Both the position numbers and the translations under genes were made by a program. From Ruminococcaceae bacterium UBA5396 (lineage in GTDB: Bacteria; Bacillota; Clostridia; Oscillospirales; Acutalibacteraceae): DNA of 21,009 nucleotides. Shown in pieces: positions 13,990-21,009 of the stretch; the first letter of the stretch is position 1, and every line of letters starts with the position of its first letter. The notes beneath the pieces are model-generated. The model did not search any database, was not told where the DNA came from, and saw nothing but the letters and a program-made list of their open reading frames with translations. The stretch is from contig DHOG01000014.1 of NCBI GenBank assembly GCA_002410715.1, positions 1 through 21,009 of the forward strand. The letters are read 5' to 3'.

Positions 13990-16900
13990 TCAGCTCATTG
14001 CTTCAAAAAAGCTGGATAGCAGCTTGCAGCTTTGCTTCTGACGGAAGATGTATTTTGGATTGGTCCACGTCCCCCATGAAATGGTTTTATATCCGCTGGA
14101 TTGCTTGTTCACCGGGAACACATACAGACTGTCCTTCGACTTCTTGTCGGCAATTAGAAGCGAGAAAATAATTCCGTCGGTGGCTGTTGTCTTGATTCCG
14201 AAGGTGTCAGCGGCAATTTGATTGGCTGAACGGGTATCGTTTAGCACCGTAAGCTTTGAAGGGTCGGTGAAGTTCAGGAGATTCCACGGCAAACGAATAT
14301 GCAGGGTTGAACCTGCTTGGTAAAAGCTGTTGCCGGATGATGCAAACGAGCCATAAACCAGCTGGCAGACATGATCATACCTGCCCTTATAGCTTTCTTT
14401 GGAGGCATAACGTCCCTTCTCACGGTTATAGTCGGGAACAACATATAGGGCTGCGGTATTCTTGCTTTCAAATTTAATGATGTACTCCATTCCCGAAAGA
14501 CTGGTTGCAAAATAGGCAGGATCATACAGATATTCACCGTTGTTTCTCTGGTAGGTATCCAGGCCAATAATAAGCTGTTCCTTATCATAATCGATTTCAC
14601 CGTCAAACATAATAGAAATGTAAAGATAAGCCGCGTTATGCCTGATTTGCATTTCTCTCATTCGTTCGGTATCCTGCAGATTCATATCAACTTTTTCCGC
14701 CGGCTGGGGTTCCATGGCGGTAACGCCCATATTCTGCGCCGGGTCAAGCCGATTCTGCCACAGTGCATTTCTGTTCTTTGGCAGCGTATATGCCTGCATT
14801 TGGTCCGAGCATGCCGACCAGCTGTCATTGTAGTCGCTGATGAGTCCCCCGAGACATCCGTTATGGTTTATGGCACGCAGCATTCTCACAAGGGTCTCGC
14901 CCTGCTGGTTTTCTGATAGCCCGTACAGTGAAATGTCCTGATCAAAGGCGTTGACCGAGGTTGAAATCCCCACGCCGTCTATAAGCACAGGGTGATGGGT
15001 TTGGGATTTCAGAAACGCCTTTACATACCCGCCATACGGCAAGCTGCCACCGTCGTCCCTATAACCGGAATATAGCGCTTTGTTTTCTGCCAGTGCCTCA
15101 TCACCGGGGTGCAGCGCATAGGACACAAAGAAGCTGCCTTGTGATTTATCCGACGCTTTGAGCGTATCGGGGTTAAACGTTGCCCCTCCCGGCGGTGACC
15201 AGGTTAAAGAGGGAACCAGTGCTGCGTTTCCTTTCACGCCTGCCGGGGAGACAAAGCCGTATTCCTTTTGCTGATAGCGATATGTATAATCGCAAAGCAT
15301 GGCAGCAAGGCCTTCGGCGGCTCCTCCTACAGAAGACAAATATTCGCCTTTATACACATAATTCGGATTGGATGACTTGAGTGCCGCAACCGTGCCCGCT
15401 CCCGTATCGGTTTCGATGATATAACCCGCAAGATAGGCAGAAACATCCTGTATATAGGTGCCCCCCCTTCTTGAGCCCACATCAGGAACGACGGCATTGC
15501 CGTGGACTGCATCGATGATATATTCCACATTCCTGCGCAGCTCGGTCTGGGGTGCCTCGGCAAGGGCATCTCCGTCGGCGATATTGTCGGGTGTAACAAT
15601 GCTTTGCATGAAACACATCGCGTTGTCAGGATATTTCATATTATATTCATACAAAGCCCTGTAAAACTCCGGCGGTAATAAATCATAGACCCGAATGCAA
15701 TTGCCGTTCATGGCGCTGATTTCGGATAGAAACTGCCGATAAATCGAAATATCCCGGGTATACCCATATTGACTGGAACCCGGCATTACGGCATTTATGT
15801 TAAACCCTTTTATGGTAAAGGGCTTCCATTCCCCGTTTTGTTTTACCTCAAGCCTTTTGTCTGCAATTCTGAAAGCCGAATGGTTATTCTTAAGGGGTTG
15901 TATTACCGAATCCCTGTTCTTTTCTGTTTTGCTGAGGATGGTTTGCATCATTGGGTAATAAAAATCCCAGTAAAAGCTGGTTGTGTCACCTAAGCGATCA
16001 TAGGAAAAAATCTGATAAAACTTACTTGCGTAAAGAAACCTTGAAAAGCGTTTCTGCCCTGTATAATCGCTGAAATCCCCGGAAAAAAAGTATGTGGGGG
16101 ATAACCCTTCCTGTGTCCGCACCACAGCCGGGAATGTGGTCTTGTCGAAAATCCTGCTGAATTTTTTCTTTCCTGATTCGTTTAAATCAAGATTAAATTC
16201 TGCAAGGGTTTGGGAACCGAATTCCGTCGTAGCAATGATAAACCAGTTATAGAAGCTCTGTGTGCGGCATTTAAATTCCGATTTGTATTCATCGGATACC
16301 GATATCGTGAGCATGGAATTATTAAAATCCCCGCCCTCAAGAATCACCAGCTCTCCGGCTTCGGATACGAGTAGAATCCCGTCTCCTTTATAATTCCATT
16401 GACGGCCGTATTGCGTTTCGTGCAACCCAAGCGCCCATTCCGGCACATCACTGAGGTCCTTCATATCGACAATATATCGCCCTGCCCAGCCGGTATAATT
16501 TACGCCGAACAGAGATTCCGCCTCTTTCCGAATGGATTCCTCGGTTGTTGTACTAAATAAATCCGATTCGGCAATCAACGTTGCGCCGTGAATATGCGCA
16601 TTTGAAGCCGAAGCAATATCCTCATAACAAAGGCCGCCTGCTAAAGGATTTTCTTGCCCCGCCGCATAGGTTTCGGATAGGTACAGCAGATCCGGGGTGC
16701 GGTCAAGTCTGGACATGCTTGCATCGTGCACAGCGCCTTTCTCATCCCGCACCGACCCGTAATAATCTGTGCGGAAATTATAGGCTTTGCCGTCGGATGC
16801 CTTGCGATAGCGAAGATGCTCCAGCATCCAGTAAAATCCGTAATGCTTGCGATATGAAAGAATGGGATCCTCTCCTGCTGTGGCTTGGGTTACGGATTTA

Positions 16901-17025
16901 TTAAGAACCATGATATCAAGAGAACGGGCAGGCAGCAAATACCAGCCCCCCAATACAACCGATATCGTGAGCAGTATCAAAAGCGGAAGCAGAATGTGTA
17001 TTTTCGATAATCTTTTCTTAACCAT
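13990..17025 (-). CDS. Membrane-anchored two-domain protein: alpha/beta domain plus catalytically degenerate TIM-barrel paralogue
   Basis: 1011 residues. A signal-anchor (~9-31) is followed by an extra domain (~35-380) not found in the two smaller paralogues. It has alternating beta/alpha segments (LDIMVLN, PDLLYLSETYA, HGATLIAESDLFSTTTEES), perhaps a class I glutamine-amidotransferase-like fold without obvious catalytic triad. Residues ~385-1011 align with the two GH-like paralogues, including the C-terminal LHIRLPWNLLNFTDPS module. The catalytic positions are lost: the acid/base Glu is D540 (YIIETDTG) and the nucleophile Glu is G684 (VLIDGVGISTS). The WQDEW motif has become YNDSW (732-736). 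It is probably a glycan-binding or structural pseudoenzyme facing outside. GGGGGGAAG precedes the ATG. It starts 39 bases after the HD-GYP gene. Confidence 0.75.
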   Translation of the reverse strand: MVKKRLSKIHILLPLLILLTISVVLGGWYLLPARSLDIMVLNKSVTQATAGEDPILSYRKHYGFYWMLEHLRYRKASDGKAYNFRTDYYGSVRDEKGAVHDASMSRLDRTPDLLYLSETYAAGQENPLAGGLCYEDIASASNAHIHGATLIAESDLFSTTTEESIRKEAESLFGVNYTGWAGRYIVDMKDLSDVPEWALGLHETQYGRQWNYKGDGILLVSEAGELVILEGGDFNNSMLTISVSDEYKSEFKCRTQSFYNWFIIATTEFGSQTLAEFNLDLNESGKKKFSRIFDKTTFPAVVRTQEGLSPTYFFSGDFSDYTGQKRFSRFLYASKFYQIFSYDRLGDTTSFYWDFYYPMMQTILSKTEKNRDSVIQPLKNNHSAFRIADKRLEVKQNGEWKPFTIKGFNINAVMPGSSQYGYTRDISIYRQFLSEISAMNGNCIRVYDLLPPEFYRALYEYNMKYPDNAMCFMQSIVTPDNIADGDALAEAPQTELRRNVEYIIDAVHGNAVVPDVGSRRGGTYIQDVSAYLAGYIIETDTGAGTVAALKSSNPNYVYKGEYLSSVGGAAEGLAAMLCDYTYRYQQKEYGFVSPAGVKGNAALVPSLTWSPPGGATFNPDTLKASDKSQGSFFVSYALHPGDEALAENKALYSGYRDDGGSLPYGGYVKAFLKSQTHHPVLIDGVGISTSVNAFDQDISLYGLSENQQGETLVRMLRAINHNGCLGGLISDYNDSWSACSDQMQAYTLPKNRNALWQNRLDPAQNMGVTAMEPQPAEKVDMNLQDTERMREMQIRHNAAYLYISIMFDGEIDYDKEQLIIGLDTYQRNNGEYLYDPAYFATSLSGMEYIIKFESKNTAALYVVPDYNREKGRYASKESYKGRYDHVCQLVYGSFASSGNSFYQAGSTLHIRLPWNLLNFTDPSKLTVLNDTRSANQIAADTFGIKTTATDGIIFSLLIADKKSKDSLYVFPVNKQSSGYKTISWGTWTNPKYIFRQKQSCKLLSSFFEAMS

Positions 17026-17064
17026 TTGCTTCCCCCCTTCTCCCTTATTGTTTTTATGCTGAAG

Positions 17065-19305
17065 CTATGATTTGGTATAGCGATTTTTAATGGCTATCAG
17101 TCTGTCTTTACAGCGTTCAAACGCCCTGACAAGCTGGGGATCAAAATGGGCGCCGGCATTTGAAGTAATATAGCTGCATGCGCGCTCTGCCGTCCAAGCC
17201 TCTTTATAGGAACGCTTGCTTAGAAGCGCTTCAAATACATCCACAATTGCAACGATACGGGCATACAGGTGTATCTGGTCGCCTTTAAGCTCTATATATC
17301 CCGTCCCGTCATATTTTTCATGGTGCTGCTGGGCGATAACCGCGGCAGCCGCCATAAACTCACCGGGGGACTTTGACATAATGTTGTACCCATATATTAC
17401 ATGATCCTGCATCACGGCAAATTCATCCTCGGTTAGTCTGCCGTTCTTACAAAGGATTGTGTCGGGGATGGCAAGCTTACCGATATCATGTACCATCGAC
17501 GCCATGGATACGAGATGTCTTTCATGCTCCGACATATTCAGCTCACTGCAAAGGATGTTCACCATTTCGGATACAATTTTAAGATGGTCACCGGTACCGT
17601 TTTGCTTGCTTTCAGCGATTTCTGCAAGATTAATAAACACACTTTCCTGCAGCTCGACAATGTTCTCCTTCAGTTCAAGACTGTTCAGCGCAAGCGCGAT
17701 TCCCCTATAGGTGCTGCGCAGCGTGTTCTGTAGATTGGAGGACAGCCTATTTTTTATCCTGTCTACGTGCAGAATGCAATTCGGTCCGGATTCGGTATAA
17801 AAAATCATATCAAGGGTATGCTCGCCGAAAAGCACCGGTTTTCCCCCTGCGCTTTTGGCACGCGCCAGAATTCTATTATACGAACATTTTTCGATATTGT
17901 TTTCGGTATAAACCTCAACAAAATCGCCGTTATCATAAAAGGCGATGCTGATGGCAAGCGCGGGCTGCATACCGGTTCCAGATTGGTTTTCAATCACACC
18001 GTCAAACAGAATAAGCTCCTTCATTGCGCGGACGGTTTCTCTGCAAAATCCCTCTATGCTTTGCTGCGCGAATATCCCTGCACAGCTGGTAACCGCCCTT
18101 TCTACCCATTGTTTATTTCGTTGCTCCTGAAGCTCCCTTTCCTCCAAACGGATGTTGATATGGAGGGCACGCTTGACCTGAACAATGAACATGACCATAC
18201 AGAAAACAAATATTCCGGAATGCCGAAGTTCAACCAGGCCTCCTCCCCAACCGGTAAAATATCCGGTGGCGTCAAAAACCAGACAAAGTACCCCTGCTAA
18301 AAAAGCGGCGGATACCATTAATAAATACGTTTTTTTCAGGGAATCCCACAGTCTCAGGAGGGTTAAAATGGATGTGAACATCATGACGAGTGGAAATCCG
18401 AGCATAATCCATACGCCCAGACGGTAATCCACCAACAAAAAAATTGGTATTAGCATCGACAGAAAGACAAGTATCAGTTTTTCCGGGACCCGACCTCCGT
18501 CAACCGTGCTTACCGTTGCGGCTGCCAAGCAGACTGCAGAAAGCAGCAGATTTGCTATTTGAATTTTCCACAATACCGGTGATGTCACTGGAACGCTGTA
18601 AAGCGAAAGCTGAGACAGAAAAACACCGATTCCTTGCGAAACAGTCAAAAATGACAACCATAAAACGGCTGCAAACCCCTTATAATTTATGGTGAACAAA
18701 AGCAACAATAATATTATGATTCCAATACAGATTGCGGTGCATCCGATGGCCAGCCCTGCTGTTTTTTGAATAAAACCCACCGTCAAACCGGATTCGGGCG
18801 TGGTAATCCGTGCGGAAAAAGAATAGGCGTTCTGTACACCGACAAATATATCAAGGTCTGACGGTGCTGATTTTGCCGGAAGAATCACTTCATTGAGCCT
18901 GTTTCCTGTATACATGGCTTTTCCGTAATGATTGTTGTATATTTCCTTGCCATCCAATTTGACCTTAATCGGATTGCCTGCTGTGACCAGCTCCAGAATA
19001 CGTTCTTCTTTCAGAGCAGGCAGCCCGGTGTTCAGTCTTATGTAAGACACCTCAAGAAGACGGTCAAACGGCTTAACAATCGGCACATCGGCGGTTGCAA
19101 GGCTCCAGCTGCTCTGTTCTTCCTCCAGTGCCTTTCTGTCCGAACTCCATGAGAATTTCCAATTACTGAGATGAATATCGTCTTTCTTTGCGGCGGCATC
19201 CCATACCCATTTGCTGCCGAAATAATTTCCCAAAAGCAATAATAAAAAACCTGCAAAAGCAACGGCAACACTGCCTGCGATACGCAAAAGACCTTTATTA
19301 TCCAA
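17065..19305 (-). CDS. 7TM receptor with HD-GYP cyclic-di-GMP phosphodiesterase domain
   Basis: About 746 residues. An N-terminal helix (~7-27), an extracytoplasmic beta-rich domain (~30-180) and about seven membrane spans (~185-385) match the 7TMR-DISM layout, in which the outer domain senses a ligand, often a carbohydrate. A short coiled coil and a GAF-like region (~400-540) precede an HD-GYP domain (~555-740): H574, HDIGK (606-610), H635, HHEKYDGTGY (661-670), and RIVAIVDVFEALLSKRSYK. The usual GYP is GYI here. The metal ligands are present, so cyclic-di-GMP hydrolysis is likely. A GTG at 19320 is possible, but GGGAGGA is spaced for TTG 19305. It sits between the coiled-coil gene and the 1011-residue gene. 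Confidence 0.85.
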   Translation of the reverse strand: MDNKGLLRIAGSVAVAFAGFLLLLLGNYFGSKWVWDAAAKKDDIHLSNWKFSWSSDRKALEEEQSSWSLATADVPIVKPFDRLLEVSYIRLNTGLPALKEERILELVTAGNPIKVKLDGKEIYNNHYGKAMYTGNRLNEVILPAKSAPSDLDIFVGVQNAYSFSARITTPESGLTVGFIQKTAGLAIGCTAICIGIIILLLLLFTINYKGFAAVLWLSFLTVSQGIGVFLSQLSLYSVPVTSPVLWKIQIANLLLSAVCLAAATVSTVDGGRVPEKLILVFLSMLIPIFLLVDYRLGVWIMLGFPLVMMFTSILTLLRLWDSLKKTYLLMVSAAFLAGVLCLVFDATGYFTGWGGGLVELRHSGIFVFCMVMFIVQVKRALHINIRLEERELQEQRNKQWVERAVTSCAGIFAQQSIEGFCRETVRAMKELILFDGVIENQSGTGMQPALAISIAFYDNGDFVEVYTENNIEKCSYNRILARAKSAGGKPVLFGEHTLDMIFYTESGPNCILHVDRIKNRLSSNLQNTLRSTYRGIALALNSLELKENIVELQESVFINLAEIAESKQNGTGDHLKIVSEMVNILCSELNMSEHERHLVSMASMVHDIGKLAIPDTILCKNGRLTEDEFAVMQDHVIYGYNIMSKSPGEFMAAAAVIAQQHHEKYDGTGYIELKGDQIHLYARIVAIVDVFEALLSKRSYKEAWTAERACSYITSNAGAHFDPQLVRAFERCKDRLIAIKNRYTKS

Positions 19306-19335
19306 TTCGGGTCCTCCCACGCGGTGTCCGCATTA

Positions 19336-20385
19336 TTAAATCAACTGGTAATTCTTATACTTCTCGAGAAGATCCTTTACATTGGTTCTGCGTTTTTTAT
19401 TATCCCTCGCAGTCGGCTCGCCTGACGGCTCGACAGTCTGCGAATTTTCGGATTTGGCTACAGAGGTCGAGCCCTCGGTACCTTCCTGTTCCAAGGCTTG
19501 GGACTCCTGCTTGCGGCGGAGCTTCTCCTGCTCAAGCAGCGTCATACGGGTACGCTGTTCCGACTGTGGAGATTGGGCATCGGAAGCCTCATCATCCCTG
19601 CTTTGGGCCGCAACATCGGCAGCAACCATTTCAGGCTGGGGCGCACTGTATTGCGGCTGTGTTATATCAGGAGAAGGTATTGTCACAGCGGTATTTTCAA
19701 TTTTTGCGGGATCGCCGGAGGTGCTGAAACCGCGTCTTTCCTGAGATTGCAACGCACCCCCGACGATTGCACGGGAGCGCTCATAATACCCATTGGATTG
19801 GTTTTTAATGTCTGCCAACGCCAGCTGCTGTGCATCATAAAATGAGTGCGGTGCAGCTTCCAGTGTCGCATAAAAGGAATCGGCTTCCCAATATGCGTTT
19901 TGTAAATTATGAATCAAGTCGGAAAGCGAATGAACCATCCCTTCACGCATTTCTCTGACAAACATCTGTGATTTCTCTGCTTCTTCACGCTCTCGGCTGA
20001 TCTTTGCTTCCAGATTGGCTATGATTGTACGGGCATTTTGTTCGGCGCGCTGCACAATGCTGTCAGCACTTTCGCACGCCAGAGAATAAACCTCTCCCAC
20101 CGTATCAAGGTACTTGTCATATTCCCTTTTTGCCGAAATACTGTCGTTGTAAAGTCGTTTCAGCTCTTCAATCTGAGATTGAAGCTGACGAATTTCGTAT
20201 TGCTTGGCAAGAAGGCTTTGGTTTAAAGTGCGGTTGGTTAATTCCATGGCGGTTAGTCTTTTTCGCAGTGCATCATGTTGATTCAAATCCTGAGTTTCCC
20301 TGCTATGATCCGATGAAGCCGGCGTTTCACCCCAAAAATCCGATTCGGAACTGCCCGTATTCATTCCGTTCATTCGGTATTCCAA
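19336..20385 (-). CDS. DivIVA-like cytoplasmic coiled-coil protein
   Basis: About 349 residues, no membrane segment. After a short polar N-terminus, residues ~35-165 form a long coiled coil (LRKRLTAMELTNRTLNQSL, YEIRQLQSQIEELKRLY, IVQRAEQNARTIIANLEAK), like the central part of DivIVA/SepIVA-type scaffolds. A helical segment follows to ~220, then a long disordered stretch rich in S, T, Q and E, and a basic conserved-looking end (KRRTNVKDLLEKYKNYQLI). I do not see the N-terminal membrane-binding residues of true DivIVA, so the family name is tentative. The ATG at 20406 has no binding site; GGAAAGGA is 8 bases from TTG 20385, which I prefer. The likely role is positioning the polysaccharide machinery (inference). 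Confidence 0.65.
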   Translation of the reverse strand: MEYRMNGMNTGSSESDFWGETPASSDHSRETQDLNQHDALRKRLTAMELTNRTLNQSLLAKQYEIRQLQSQIEELKRLYNDSISAKREYDKYLDTVGEVYSLACESADSIVQRAEQNARTIIANLEAKISREREEAEKSQMFVREMREGMVHSLSDLIHNLQNAYWEADSFYATLEAAPHSFYDAQQLALADIKNQSNGYYERSRAIVGGALQSQERRGFSTSGDPAKIENTAVTIPSPDITQPQYSAPQPEMVAADVAAQSRDDEASDAQSPQSEQRTRMTLLEQEKLRRKQESQALEQEGTEGSTSVAKSENSQTVEPSGEPTARDNKKRRTNVKDLLEKYKNYQLI

Positions 20386-20423
20386 CTGTATCATCCTTTC
20401 CGCCATATTTTAAGATAAAACAA

Positions 20424-21009
20424 TTATTGCTTGGTTTTCATGGATTTTAGTATATAGCCTTCGCCGTCTTTTTTGAAAGTACCTGAAACAATACTATCTA
20501 CCTTTTCTTTATCTTTTGCGATATAAAAAGTTGCTGCTATTTCATATGCTTCGTTCCCAAGATTTGAACAAACAACATCAGCATAAACCGATTTTCTGTA
20601 ATTCGGCTGCCACATCTCGACGACTTTCTTATTGGGATTGTATAAGTCGCTTTGGGTAACATCGATCTTGTTTTCTCCGAACAGCTGCTGCAGCTTGGAT
20701 GAAACCGACTCAGGCAGAACCTGCCGAAAAAACATGTCCTTTTCATTGGGCATATCCACCAGACTGTCATAGTAAAGATGGCAAAAGGCAAACTGAACTG
20801 CCGCGCTTACCGGAAGTTCGGATACCTGATTAAATCCGTCTATGGCAAAAAGATATTTCAGCTCATAAAGCCGCTTGGCATAAAAAACGGCGTCAAACGA
20901 ATCGGTTTTACCGCCCTTGGAAACCGATACCGAATCTTGCTTGGTTTGGGCAGCCAAGCTTTGGGACGCTTGTGTGTTTGTATCCGAGACTTCTGCCGCG
21001 GATGCCGCG
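20424..21009 (-). CDS. Unrecognised protein, 5' end beyond the window
   Basis: The frame stays open to the right edge, so the first codons are missing. A TTG at 20957 is the first possible start, but it has no binding site, and the residues before it (Ala/Ser/Thr/Gln-rich) read as a linker continuing into it. The visible 195 residues consist of this low-complexity linker and a mixed globular domain (~30-195) with helices (AVFYAKRLYELKYLFAI, VQFAFCHLYYDSL) and beta strands near the end (YADVVCSNLGNEAYEIAATFYI). The overall shape could be an NTF2- or lipoprotein-like domain tethered to the membrane, but I do not recognise it. It lies 38 bases before the coiled-coil gene and is the first visible member of the operon. 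Confidence 0.6.
   Translation of the reverse strand, partial: AASAAEVSDTNTQASQSLAAQTKQDSVSVSKGGKTDSFDAVFYAKRLYELKYLFAIDGFNQVSELPVSAAVQFAFCHLYYDSLVDMPNEKDMFFRQVLPESVSSKLQQLFGENKIDVTQSDLYNPNKKVVEMWQPNYRKSVYADVVCSNLGNEAYEIAATFYIAKDKEKVDSIVSGTFKKDGEGYILKSMKTKQ

Noticed and set aside
17767..18300. 177-codon plus-strand frame
   Set aside because: It is antisense to the membrane and linker part of the HD-GYP receptor gene, where hydrophobic codons give long opposite frames by chance.
1..21009. CRISPR arrays, tRNA or rRNA genes, insertion sequences, phage genes
   Set aside because: None was seen: no regularly spaced repeats, cloverleaf-like segments or transposase or integrase motifs on either strand.

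Overview
The window looks like chromosomal DNA of an endospore-forming Firmicute, probably class Clostridia. It carries spmA and spmB, an AbrB-type regulator, strong Shine-Dalgarno sites, and GTG and TTG starts backed by such sites. Most of it has balanced GC, but the first ~900 bases are AT-rich. No tRNA, rRNA, insertion sequence or CRISPR array was seen.

Left part (1-6897). An AT-rich non-coding stretch leads into a small XRE-family regulator gene (+), closed by a bidirectional terminator. Facing it is a minus-strand pair: a PHP-domain phosphoesterase followed by an unrecognised 183-residue protein. The pair is driven by a clear sigma-A promoter with a ~137-nt structured leader. Next comes a minus-strand AbrB-like regulator with its own promoter and terminator and a four-cysteine C-terminal knuckle. 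Diverging from it on the plus strand are a possible 23-codon ORF, spmA-spmB (ATGA overlap), and feoA-feoB (ferrous iron uptake). feoB ends only 2 bp from the stop of the next, convergent operon.

Right part (6900-21009, all minus strand, transcribed right to left). Eight genes with gaps of about 20-80 bp form one apparent operon that enters from beyond the right edge. In transcription order they are: (1) a truncated unknown protein; (2) a DivIVA-like coiled-coil protein; (3) a seven-TM-type receptor with an HD-GYP domain, a cyclic-di-GMP phosphodiesterase family; (4) a 1011-residue membrane-anchored protein, made of an extra N-terminal alpha/beta domain joined to a TIM-barrel module whose two predicted catalytic glutamates are missing; (5) a membrane-anchored HEAT-repeat protein; (6) a processive-type family 2 glycosyltransferase; (7, 8) two membrane-anchored TIM-barrel glycoside hydrolase-like paralogues that keep both glutamates and share a C-terminal beta-sandwich module with protein 4.

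Interpretation (inference): the right-hand operon looks like a surface or extracellular polysaccharide synthesis and modification system. It would combine a synthase, a HEAT scaffold, two candidate glycan-trimming or transferring enzymes, one catalytically degenerate paralogue that may bind glycan, and a signalling and localisation pair (HD-GYP receptor and coiled-coil protein). I do not recognise this exact gene set as a named system, and it is the best candidate in the window for an undescribed one.
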